19,529 bases of DNA from Acidisphaera sp035272265 (GCA_035272265.1 DATEQV010000241.1:1-19529), one strand, 5' to 3'; counted from the stretch's first letter, positions 7,148 to 14,548 are shown. Notes: generated by a model from the sequence alone, not told the origin. A program made the numbers and translations.

Positions 7148-9384
7148 TGCGCCGGCTGGCCGCGTTGGTGGTGGCCGTGATCGCGGTGCTCGCAGCACCG
7201 CCGGCGCAGGCGGAGGCGCCCACTATCAGGATCGCGGTCCACACGTCGCTGACCGGCAGCGCAGCGTTCGGCGGCAAGGCCTACCTCGACGCGGTGCGCT
7301 TCGCGGTCGACGAGGCGAATGCCGCCGGCATCGGGCCCCGCTTCGAGCTGGCGGTGTTCGACGACGGCAGCACCGCGGACGGGGCGCGCGCCGTCGCGGG
7401 CCAGGTCATCGCGAGCGACGCCGCCGTCGTGCTCGGCCCGGTGAGCAGCGCGCTCGCGATCGTGGCGTGTCCGATCTACGGCCAGGGTGGTGCGCCGGCG
7501 ATCGCGACCACCGTGCATGCCGATGAGCTCACCGCCAATCCGACGACGTTCCGGACCGTCATCAGTACCGGCGAGATCGGCGAGTCGCTCGCCGAATACC
7601 TCAGCCGCGTCCTGCACGGCGCGCGGGCCGTCGTGCTCTCGAAGGACAACGGCTACGGGCGTCCGCTGGCCGCACGCTTCAAGGCCGCGGCCGAGCGCGA
7701 CGGCATCAACGCGACCTATCGCAGCTTCGGCACGCCCGCCGAGCGCGACGCCGCCGCGCGCGAGCTCGGGGCGGTCGCCGATCAGGCGCCGATCGTGCTC
7801 GGCATGACCTACGAGGACGCCGTGCCGGTGATGATCATCCTGCGCCGCGCGGGATACCACGGCCTGATCCTGGGCACCGCCACGATGGCGCGCGCGTCGT
7901 TCAACGACCTGTTCGACAAGCAGCCCGAAGCGCACACGACGCGCGGCTATTTCACCGACAACGTCTACGCGACGTCGCCCATGATCCTGGACAGCGCGAA
8001 CGCGGAAATCCTCGCCTTCGCCGATCGGTACGAGGCGCGGTTCCACCAGGAGCCGTCCTGGGAGACCGTGCAGGCCTATGACGGTGCGCTGCTGGCCATG
8101 GCGGCGCTGCGCGCGGCCGTGGCGCAGCATTCCGCTCTGACGACCGAGGACCCGCGCGCGCGACGCGCAGCGACGCTGGCGGCCATCGCTGCCTTCGATG
8201 CGCCGAGCCGGGCGGTGCAGGGGATCAACGGGCCGATCTGGTTCACCCCCGACCGCATCCGCCAGCAGGCGGTGAGGATCGGGCGGTTCCATGACGGCGG
8301 CTTCGAATCCGCACCCGTGCAGATCGTTCCCGTCGCGGCGCCATCGGCCAGCGACATCGCCTCGGGCGCAGTGTTCGAGACCGCACCGGGGCGCTATGCG
8401 CGGCTGCAGCGCGTCGTCTACACGGGCCTCTATCTGAACGGGATCTCGCACATCGACCTGTCGAAATCGAGCTTCGCCGCCGACTTCTACGTCTGGCTGC
8501 GGTTCGCCAAGGATGCCGGCACGGACCGCCTCGATCCCGGCGACATCAGCTTTCCCAACATGCTCTCCGGCAACTTCGACCCCGCACACCCGGCCGAGCA
8601 GGGCCAGATGCCCGACGGCACGACCTACCGGCTGTGGCGGGTGCAGGGCGAGTTCCGCAACGATTTCGACCTGCACGAATTCCCGTTCGACCGGCAGCGC
8701 CTGCAACTGCCATTCTACCACGCCAGCGCCGCGTCGGACCGCGTCGTCTATGTGGTGGACCGGCGAACCGCCGCAGCGGGATCGCCGGCGATGTCGACCG
8801 CTGCGGGCCGGCCGCCGGCGCTGACCGCACCCGACGCGTTCAACGACCTGACGCAGTGGCGGTCACTCGGCGCGACCGAGCGGCGACAGAACCTGGTCAC
8901 CGACTCCTCGCTCGGCAATCTGCGCCGCGCCGGGACCGAGCGGTACCGCGAGCTGTCCGGCTTCGTCGCGACGTTCGACCTGCAGCGCCGGGCGATCTCC
9001 ACGATCGAGAAGTCGCTGATGCCGCTGTTGCTGATGACGCTCATCGTCTACGCGACGCTGCATTTCCCGGCGGCGCTGATCAAGGAGAGGGTGACGGTGG
9101 CGATCACCGGCGCGCTGTCCGGCGCGGTGCTGCTGACGGCGATCAACAGCCAGCTCGGCAGCGTCGGCTACACGATCGCGATCGAATACGCGTTCTTCGT
9201 CTTCTTCGGCCTGGCGACGTTCACCATCTTCGCGGCGCTGGCGGCGCAGCACTTCCGCCACGTCAAGCGCGATCATCTGGCGGCCGCGACCGAGCACGGC
9301 ACCCGCGCGGTGTTCATCCTGGCGGTCATCGGCCTGCTCGCCGGCGCATGGTGGGTGTCCGCGGCGGCCGGGGTTCCCGGGTGA
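7144..9384 (+). CDS. Receptor-channel fusion 2: LivJ-type periplasmic binding domain plus pentameric ligand-gated ion channel
   Basis: A 746-aa protein with the same architecture as its neighbours. There is a signal peptide (~1-23, ending PPAQA-E), a LivJ-like sensor from TIRIAVHTSLTG to about residue 395, and a channel module. FPFD is at 513-516. M2 carries E648 (-1'), R649 (0'), then T2', T6' and L9', again a cation-type pore. The sensor has GPVSSALAI and GMTYEDAVPVM (E224); Ser-Ser and Glu sit where LivJ-family proteins contact the amino acid. The sensor is close to receptor 3 (63 of 100 aligned residues by hand at the N-terminus), while the channel is about 90% identical to receptor 1 in the membrane part. 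Two adjacent ATGs (7144, 7147) overlap the receptor 1 stop by 4 or 1 bp, so translation is coupled. Confidence 0.88.
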   Translation: MMRRLAALVVAVIAVLAAPPAQAEAPTIRIAVHTSLTGSAAFGGKAYLDAVRFAVDEANAAGIGPRFELAVFDDGSTADGARAVAGQVIASDAAVVLGPVSSALAIVACPIYGQGGAPAIATTVHADELTANPTTFRTVISTGEIGESLAEYLSRVLHGARAVVLSKDNGYGRPLAARFKAAAERDGINATYRSFGTPAERDAAARELGAVADQAPIVLGMTYEDAVPVMIILRRAGYHGLILGTATMARASFNDLFDKQPEAHTTRGYFTDNVYATSPMILDSANAEILAFADRYEARFHQEPSWETVQAYDGALLAMAALRAAVAQHSALTTEDPRARRAATLAAIAAFDAPSRAVQGINGPIWFTPDRIRQQAVRIGRFHDGGFESAPVQIVPVAAPSASDIASGAVFETAPGRYARLQRVVYTGLYLNGISHIDLSKSSFAADFYVWLRFAKDAGTDRLDPGDISFPNMLSGNFDPAHPAEQGQMPDGTTYRLWRVQGEFRNDFDLHEFPFDRQRLQLPFYHASAASDRVVYVVDRRTAAAGSPAMSTAAGRPPALTAPDAFNDLTQWRSLGATERRQNLVTDSSLGNLRRAGTERYRELSGFVATFDLQRRAISTIEKSLMPLLLMTLIVYATLHFPAALIKERVTVAITGALSGAVLLTAINSQLGSVGYTIAIEYAFFVFFGLATFTIFAALAAQHFRHVKRDHLAAATEHGTRAVFILAVIGLLAGAWWVSAAAGVPG
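8338..9367 (+). repeat. Channel-half duplication, copy B (pairs with 6098-7130)
   Basis: This is the second copy of the near-identical channel-encoding segment and covers the beta-sandwich, Pro-loop and M1-M4 of receptor 2. The copies differ mostly by conservative changes (I/V, K/R, N/S) and a single-codon gap in the linker after the Pro-loop. The third receptor's channel is clearly less similar (about 61 of 90 residues identical to receptor 1 by hand from ELSGF through the start of M3). Confidence 0.85.
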
Positions 9385-11693
9385 TGCGCGCGCGTCTGGC
9401 CGCGGCGCTGGTCGCGGCACTCGTCTGGCTCGTCGGCGCGCCGCGCGCGCACGCCGATACCCCGACACTCAAGATCGCCGTGCAAAGCTCGTTGACCGGC
9501 GTGTCCTCGGCGGCGGGAAATGCGTTCCTGGAAGCGATACGATTCGCGGTGGATGAGGCGAACGCCGCCGCCACCGGCCCTCGCTTCGAGCTGCGCGTAT
9601 TCGACGACGCCAGCACGGAGGACGGCTCGCGCGCGGCGGCCAGCCAGGTGGTCGCCAGCGACGCGGACATCGTGCTCGGCCCCGCCCGCACGCCGCTCGC
9701 CATTTCGGCGTGTCAGACCTATGCCGACGCGGGGTTGCCGATCATCGCGACCACGCTACACGCCAACGAGCTGACGAAGAACGCGACCACGTTCCGCACC
9801 GTCATCAGCACCGGCGAGATCGGCGAGGCGCTAGGCGACTATCTCGGCCGCGTCCTGCGCAGCCGGCGAGCCGTGGTGTTCACGATCGACAACGGCTACG
9901 GCCGCCCGCTCGCGCAACGGTTCCGCGACTCCGCGACAAGGCAAGGGATCGAGGCGAGCTATTTCAGCTTCGCCACGACAGCCGAGCGCGACGCCATCGC
10001 CCACGACCTCGGCGCCGTGAAGGATCAGGCGCCGATCGTGCTCGGCATGGAGTACGAGGACGCCGTGCCGGTGATGATAACCCTGCGCCGCGGAGGGTAT
10101 CACGGCCTGATCCTGGGCACCGCCACCATGGCGCGCGCGTCGTTCCCTGGAGCCTTTGCCAAGGAACAGGAGGAGCGCAGCACGCGCGGCTACTTCACCG
10201 ACGAGGTCTACTCGGCCTCGCCGATGATCCTGGACAGCGCGAACGCCGAAATCCTCGCCTTCGCCGACCGCTTCGAGGCGCGGTTCGGGCGTGAGCCGTC
10301 ATGGGAGGCGGTGCAGGCGTATGACGGAGCGCTACTGGCGATGGCGGCGCTGCGCGATGCCGCGGCACGCCATCCCGATCTGGCGACGCTATTAGATCGG
10401 GGTTTGCAGCGCGAGGTGGTGCTGTCGTCCGTCGAGTCGTTCGACGCGCCCACAAGGGCGGTGCTGGGAATCAATGGTCCGATCTGGTTCACCCCCGACC
10501 GAATCCGGCGGCAGCCGGTGCGGATCGGCCGGTTCCACGCAGGCGTGTACGAGTCGGCACCGTTGCAGCTCTTGCCGGTGGCGGACCCCGATCCGGGCGA
10601 GGTCGCCTCCGGCGCGGTCTTCCAGACCGAGCCCGGACAGTTCTACCGGCTGCAGCGGGTGGTGCAGACTGGTCTGTTCCTGAACCGGATTCCGCGCATC
10701 GACGTGGCGAAGTCCACCTTCGGTGCGGATTTCTACCTGTGGCTCCGCTACGCCCACGACGCCGGGCCGGGTGCTGCCGATCCGGTCGATATCGCGTTCG
10801 CCGACCTGGTCAGCGGCCGCTTCAACGGGGCCAAGCCGGCCGAGGCGACGGAGATGGCCGACGGGACGGAATACCGGCTCTGGCGCATCCAGGGCGAGTT
10901 CCGCAACGACTTCGACCTGCATCGCTTCCCGTTCGACCGGCAGGCGTTGGCGATCCGCTTCTTCAACGCGCGTGCGTCGTCCGATCGGATCGTCTACGTC
11001 CTCGACCGGCGGTCGGGCACCATCGCGCGCCCGCAGGCGCGTCCCGTCACCACCGCTGCGGTGCCCGGCGTCAGTCCGGCGGCCGCCGCCACGCAGCCGG
11101 TCCCCGCCGCAAGCCCGATCAGCAGCACGCTGGCGTCACCCGCGGCGTTCAACATCCTGACGCAGTGGGATCCGGTCGGCGCGCATGAGCGGCGCGATAC
11201 GCTGGTCACGACATCCGCGCTCGGCGACCTGCGGCGGATCGGGCTTGAAACGCCGCGCGAATTGTCCGGCTTCCTGGTCACGTTCGACGTGCAGCGCCGA
11301 ACCGCGGCCGCACTCGGCAAGATGCTGTTGCCGATGCTTCTGATGACCGTCGTGATGTACACGACGCTGCACTTCCCGCACGCCTTGACAAAGGAGAAGG
11401 TCACCGTCGCCGTCACCGCCGTGCTGTCGGGGGCGGTGCTGTTGTCGGCCGTCAACAACCAGCTCGGCAGCGTCGGCTATACGATGGCCGTCGAGTACGC
11501 GTTCTACGTCTTCTTCGGCCTCGGCCTGCTCTGCGTCATGTACGTGATGGCGTTCGAGGCGCTGCGCCTGAGCGGACGTGAAACGGCCGCCAGGCGTGTG
11601 GAGCACGTCACCCGCGCGGTCTTCCTGATCACGGTGGCCGTGACGGCCGCGCTCGCCATCGTCGTGTTCGAGAGCAGCCGAACGTCAGTGTAG
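9384..11693 (+). CDS. Receptor-channel fusion 3: LivJ-type periplasmic binding domain plus pentameric ligand-gated ion channel
   Basis: A 769-aa protein. The signal peptide is ~1-25 (ending PRAHA-D) and the sensor runs from TLKIAVQSSLTG to about residue 395. Its channel module has the Pro-loop FDLHRFPFDRQ (FPFD 515-518). A Pro/Ala-rich insertion of about 40 residues after YVLDRRSGTIA is longer than in receptors 1 and 2. M1 is KMLLPMLLMTVVMYTTLHF. M2 has E671 (-1'), K672 (0'), T2', T6' and L9'. M3 is AVEYAFYVFFGLGLLCVMYV. M4 (TRAVFLITVAVTAALAIVVF) is the most diverged. The sensor keeps GMEYEDAVPVM (E225) but has GPARTPLAI in place of the Ser-Ser loop. ATG 9384 overlaps the receptor 2 TGA by one base (TGATG); GTG 9381 is a possible alternative. 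It is the last gene of the trio, ending TAG at 11693. Confidence 0.87.
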   Translation: MRARLAAALVAALVWLVGAPRAHADTPTLKIAVQSSLTGVSSAAGNAFLEAIRFAVDEANAAATGPRFELRVFDDASTEDGSRAAASQVVASDADIVLGPARTPLAISACQTYADAGLPIIATTLHANELTKNATTFRTVISTGEIGEALGDYLGRVLRSRRAVVFTIDNGYGRPLAQRFRDSATRQGIEASYFSFATTAERDAIAHDLGAVKDQAPIVLGMEYEDAVPVMITLRRGGYHGLILGTATMARASFPGAFAKEQEERSTRGYFTDEVYSASPMILDSANAEILAFADRFEARFGREPSWEAVQAYDGALLAMAALRDAAARHPDLATLLDRGLQREVVLSSVESFDAPTRAVLGINGPIWFTPDRIRRQPVRIGRFHAGVYESAPLQLLPVADPDPGEVASGAVFQTEPGQFYRLQRVVQTGLFLNRIPRIDVAKSTFGADFYLWLRYAHDAGPGAADPVDIAFADLVSGRFNGAKPAEATEMADGTEYRLWRIQGEFRNDFDLHRFPFDRQALAIRFFNARASSDRIVYVLDRRSGTIARPQARPVTTAAVPGVSPAAAATQPVPAASPISSTLASPAAFNILTQWDPVGAHERRDTLVTTSALGDLRRIGLETPRELSGFLVTFDVQRRTAAALGKMLLPMLLMTVVMYTTLHFPHALTKEKVTVAVTAVLSGAVLLSAVNNQLGSVGYTMAVEYAFYVFFGLGLLCVMYVMAFEALRLSGRETAARRVEHVTRAVFLITVAVTAALAIVVFESSRTSV

Positions 11694-11742
11694 CCGCTCG
11701 CTGCCATGCGGCCGCGGCATCCCGATACCGTCACCGGGCACG

Positions 11743-11757
11743 TGGCACGACGATTGC
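11743..11757 (+). promoter_or_regulatory. Sigma-54 (RpoN) promoter motif
   Basis: TGGCACG (11743-11749), four bases, then TTGC (11754-11757) gives the -24 GG and -12 GC at the exact spacing of the RpoN consensus TGGCACG-N4-TTGC. It lies in the 154-bp gap after receptor 3. Predicted transcription starts near 11769, 79 bases before the 71-aa gene. No enhancer palindrome was recognised upstream. Confidence 0.6.
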
Positions 11758-11847
11758 CTCTACCTTTCCGTATCGTTTCGCGAAGTCCTGCGTGCAGACA
11801 GGACAGGCCGGGGGACTCGTTCGTCAACCCTCAGCCGAGGTTCGCTC

Positions 11848-12063
11848 ATGATCCAGCTGGTTCTGATTTTCTGCCTCGCCGGCGACCCGCATTCCTGCAA
11901 GGAGGTCCGCCCTGTCGTCGAGGACATCAATTCGCCGATGGCCTGCATGACCATGGGGCAGATCGTCGCGGCCAACGAAATCAACAGCAGCCTCGGCCTG
12001 CAGGGCTACGTGCTGTCAAAATGGCGCTGCGAGATCGGCAAGCGGGCAGAGCGCGCCCTCTAG
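11848..12063 (+). CDS. Small four-cysteine protein of unknown function
   Basis: A 71-aa protein, starting at ATG 11848 with GAGG at 11837-11840. The N-terminus (MIQLVLIFCLAG) is hydrophobic but short for a signal peptide. Cysteines are at positions 9, 17, 33 and 61. The pattern CKEVRPVVED, MACMTMGQ and LSKWRCEIG gives the impression of a small alphaproteobacterial family of uncharacterised proteins ending in a WRCE motif. That is recognition by eye; no function is known to me. The paired cysteines suggest disulfides or metal binding. It follows the sigma-54 motif and precedes a strong hairpin, so it may be its own transcription unit. Confidence 0.7.
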   Translation: MIQLVLIFCLAGDPHSCKEVRPVVEDINSPMACMTMGQIVAANEINSSLGLQGYVLSKWRCEIGKRAERAL

Positions 12064-12080
12064 CCCGTGCCGGCCGTCCA

Positions 12081-12106
12081 GCCGCCGTCCCTTCGCGGAC
12101 GGCGGC
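12081..12106 (+). terminator. Strong GC hairpin between the small gene and the ABC ATPase gene
   Basis: GCCGCCGTCC (12081-12090), loop CTTCGC containing UUCG, and GGACGGCGGC (12097-12106) form a perfect 10-bp stem. No T run follows. It could end the upstream transcript without a U tract, protect a 3' end, or hold back the 5' side of the downstream mRNA. Confidence 0.45.
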
Positions 12107-12127
12107 GGCAGGTCCATATCCGGCCAC

Positions 12128-12925
12128 ATGGACCTGCACTCCCCACTCCGCCCGGCGCGCGGCCGCCGTGCCGACCGTCTGCCCGAAGCCTGGGCGATCG
12201 ATGTCGCACATCTGACAAAGCGCTACGGCGACGTGCTCGCCGTCGACGACATCGGCTTCACCGTCGCACCGGGCCAGACCGTCGGCCTGCTCGGCGGCAA
12301 CGGCGCGGGCAAGACCACCACCATCGCCATGCTGCTCGGCCTGCTCATCCCGACCTCCGGCAGCATCCGCGTGCTCGGCCACGACATGGCGACCGACCGG
12401 TTCGCCGCCCTTGCTCGGATGAACTTCTCCTCGCCCTACGTCGCCCTGCCGCACCGCCTGCGCGTCGTCGAGAACCTGCGCGTCTACGGCCACCTCTACG
12501 GCGTGCGCCACCTCGAGCGCCGGATCGCGCAGCTTGCCGGGACGCTCGACCTCGGCGCCATCCTCGACCGCCCGTCCGGCGAGCTGTCCGCCGGCCAGAA
12601 GACCCGCGTCGCACTCGCCAAGGCGCTGATCAACACGCCCGACCTGCTGCTGCTCGACGAGCCCACGGCGAGCCTCGATCCCGACATCGGCGACCTCGTG
12701 CGAACGCGGCTGGAGGACTACCGGGCCGACACCGGCTGCACGATCCTGCTCGCCTCGCACAACATGGCGGAGGTCGAGCGCCTGTGTTCGCACGTGCTGA
12801 TGATGAAGCGCGGGCAGATCGTCGATCGCGGCTCGCCCGCCGAGTTGCTCGCGCGCTACGGGCGCGAGGACATGGAGGAGGTGTTCCTCGACATTGCCCG
12901 CGACCGCCAGCGGACCGCCGCATGA
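12128..12925 (+). CDS. ABC-2 type transporter ATP-binding protein
   Basis: A 265-aa nucleotide-binding domain. Walker A is GGNGAGKTT (56-64), the signature is LSAGQ (153-157), Walker B is LLLLDEPT (173-180) and the switch His is H211 in LASHNM. The order and the short C-terminal part fit the multidrug/polysaccharide ABC-2 exporter class (CcmA/NodI-like). It energises the permease encoded next, with which it overlaps by 4 bp (ATGA). The substrate cannot be told; drug, lipid or polysaccharide export are all possible. The start is ATG 12128, giving an N-terminal extension of about 25 residues before the ABC domain (IDVAHLTKRYGDVLAV). No obvious Shine-Dalgarno precedes it. Confidence 0.93.
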   Translation: MDLHSPLRPARGRRADRLPEAWAIDVAHLTKRYGDVLAVDDIGFTVAPGQTVGLLGGNGAGKTTTIAMLLGLLIPTSGSIRVLGHDMATDRFAALARMNFSSPYVALPHRLRVVENLRVYGHLYGVRHLERRIAQLAGTLDLGAILDRPSGELSAGQKTRVALAKALINTPDLLLLDEPTASLDPDIGDLVRTRLEDYRADTGCTILLASHNMAEVERLCSHVLMMKRGQIVDRGSPAELLARYGREDMEEVFLDIARDRQRTAA

Positions 12926-13752
12926 GCGCGGCGCAGTTGGCCAACACGCCCAGCGGCGGATCGACCCGCCGCGTCTGGGGCCTGATGTACCGGCACCTCG
13001 CGCTGTATCGCCGCTCCTGGCCGCGGCTGCTGGAGCTGATGTACTGGCCGGTGCTGCAGATGCTGATCTGGGGCTTCACCGCCCAGTTCCTCGCCATGCG
13101 CAGCGGCAATCCCGTCGCGGTCGCCGGCGGCGTGCTGATCGGCGGCGTGCTGCTGTGGGAGATCGCGCTGCGCGGCCAGATGGGCGTGACCATGACGTTC
13201 CTGGAGGAAGTCTGGTCGCGCAACCTCGCCCACATCTTCGTCAGCCCGATCCGGCCGTGGGAGATGGTGGCGGCGATGCTCGGGATGTCGCTGGTGCGGC
13301 TGTTCGTCAGCGTGCTGCCGGCGATCTTCCTCGCCTGGGTGCTGTACAGGTTCAACCTGTTCGCGCTCGGCCCGGTGCTGGTGCTGTTCGCCGCCAACCT
13401 GCTGGTGATGGGCTGGTGGATCGCGTTCGGCGTGACCTCGCTGGTGCTGCGCCACGGCCAGGGTGCGGAGCCACTGGCCTGGACGCTGCTGTTCGCGCTC
13501 ACCCCGTTTTCCGCCGTATTCTATCCGGTCGCCGTGCTGCCGTTCTGGCTGCGGCCGGTCGCGCTGGCGCTGCCCTCGGCGCATGTGTTCGAGGGGATGC
13601 GCGCGGTGCTGAACCAGGGCGTGATCCGCTGGGACCACCTGGCAGCGGCGGCGGCGCTGAACGTCGTGTGGATGACGGGCGCGATCGTGCTGTTCGCCGC
13701 CCAGCTCCGCGCCGCCCGCACCCGCGGCGCACTGCTGACGATCGGCGAGTAG
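12922..13752 (+). CDS. ABC-2 type transporter permease
   Basis: A 276-aa inner-membrane protein with six hydrophobic segments. Features typical of ABC-2 (NodJ-like) permeases are the amphipathic start WGLMYRHLALYRRSWPRLLELMYWPVLQMLIWGF, then GVTMTFLEEVWSRNLAHIFVSPIRPWEMVAAMLGM (the coupling-helix region), and the late TPFSAVFYPVAVLPFWLRPVALALPSAHVFEGMRAVL segment. It pairs with the ATPase encoded just upstream (4-bp overlap), giving a two-gene half-transporter set that would work as a 2+2 complex. There is no accessory membrane fusion protein nearby, so the exported substrate remains unknown. Confidence 0.92.
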   Translation: MSAAQLANTPSGGSTRRVWGLMYRHLALYRRSWPRLLELMYWPVLQMLIWGFTAQFLAMRSGNPVAVAGGVLIGGVLLWEIALRGQMGVTMTFLEEVWSRNLAHIFVSPIRPWEMVAAMLGMSLVRLFVSVLPAIFLAWVLYRFNLFALGPVLVLFAANLLVMGWWIAFGVTSLVLRHGQGAEPLAWTLLFALTPFSAVFYPVAVLPFWLRPVALALPSAHVFEGMRAVLNQGVIRWDHLAAAAALNVVWMTGAIVLFAAQLRAARTRGALLTIGE

Positions 13753-13759
13753 CCAACAC

Positions 13760-13787
13760 CGCTCGCCGCTCGGTCAACGGCGAAGCG
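13760..13787 (+). terminator. Imperfect hairpin after the ABC permease gene
   Basis: CGCTCGCCG (13760-13768), a 9-base loop, and CGGCGAAGCG (13778-13787) pair over nine positions with one bulged base. It starts 8 bp after the permease stop. There is no T run, so it is a weak terminator candidate. Confidence 0.3.
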
Positions 13788-13829
13788 AGTCGGAACGACG
13801 GCTGAAAAACCAGCGCAAACATAAGCGGC

Positions 13830-13857
13830 TTGGTCTAGGTCCGAACGGGGCTGTAAC
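13830..13857 (+). promoter_or_regulatory. Candidate promoter for the coiled-coil membrane protein gene
   Basis: TTGGTC (13830-13835), a 16-bp spacer and TGTAAC (13852-13857) lie 31 bp ahead of ATG 13889 in a locally less GC-rich stretch. The match is moderate and based on sequence only. Confidence 0.3.
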
Positions 13858-13888
13858 GTCTTGCATCGAACCCAGGAGCGGCTGATCC

Positions 13889-14548
13889 ATGAGCGAAGGA
13901 TCCGGAGCAGTTCCACCTGACCTCGACTACGAGAAATGGCAAGCCGAGATGGAGCTTCGGCGCCGCGAGGTCAGCGTCAGGGAACGCGAGCAGGACCGGC
14001 TTGACGCGGAGTCGAAACGCGCCCGCTGGTTGAACCCGCTCATCATCGCCATCGTCGGCGCGACGATCACCGGAGTCAGCAGCGTCGCCGTGAGCTGGTG
14101 GAACGGCAAGAACGATCACGAAATGGAGGCGTTCAAGGCCGAGTCCGCCCGCATACTCGAGATGATTCACGTAACTGACCTCAAGAAAATGCGGGAGAAT
14201 CTCGCGTTCCTTGCCGGCTCCGGCCTGATCAGCAAAGAAACGGCCGACAAGATCCGCACCTATCTCGCGTCGTTGCCGCCCGACCAGGGCCCGCTTCTGC
14301 CGGTATTGTCTTTGACGCAACCGGCCAGCCCCAATGTAGAGGCCTCGATTATCACGGTGTTCACGTGCCTGGGCGAACGCGCCCAGAGGCAGTACTGGAT
14401 CTACCAGTACACAACACGCCCGCCCGGCCAGCCGACCTTCCGGGTGGTGCTCCCGCCCAACTGGGGGCAGTCGATCGGCGGCCATGACCTGTTCAGCCGG
14501 CAGGACGCGGAGAAGGTCGCGTCGGACGCGTGCAACTCGAAGGGATGA
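13889..14548 (+). CDS. Single-pass membrane protein with flanking coiled coils, unknown function
   Basis: A 219-aa protein with AGGAG 10 bases before ATG 13889. Residues 12-46 are highly charged and heptad-like (EKWQAEMELRRREVSVREREQDRL). Residues 47-71 are one membrane helix (WLNPLIIAIVGATITGVSSVAVSWW). A second helix, EMEAFKAESARILEMIHVTDLKKMRENLAFLAGSGLISKE, follows and resembles a motif I associate with assorted uncharacterised bacterial membrane proteins. The C-terminal ~90 residues (VEASIITVFTCLGERAQRQYWIYQYTTR) look folded but unrecognised. Positive charges before the helix suggest N-in, with the C-terminal part periplasmic. Base and codon use is slightly less GC-rich than in neighbours, which may hint at later acquisition. 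Confidence 0.75.
   Translation: MSEGSGAVPPDLDYEKWQAEMELRRREVSVREREQDRLDAESKRARWLNPLIIAIVGATITGVSSVAVSWWNGKNDHEMEAFKAESARILEMIHVTDLKKMRENLAFLAGSGLISKETADKIRTYLASLPPDQGPLLPVLSLTQPASPNVEASIITVFTCLGERAQRQYWIYQYTTRPPGQPTFRVVLPPNWGQSIGGHDLFSRQDAEKVASDACNSKG

Noticed and set aside
4805..7198. A 797-codon open frame on the minus strand opposite receptor 1, and a 596-codon one at 6931-8721
   Set aside because: They mirror the codon positions of high-GC genes, have low-complexity Arg/Asp/Gly/Val-rich translations with no recognisable domain, and the plus-strand frames encode clear protein families.
4889..11693. Reading the three large genes as ordinary ABC transporter substrate-binding proteins
   Set aside because: The proteins are about twice the length of LivJ. 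Their C-terminal halves carry a Pro-loop motif and four membrane helices matching ligand-gated channels, and no LivH/M/G/F genes are nearby.
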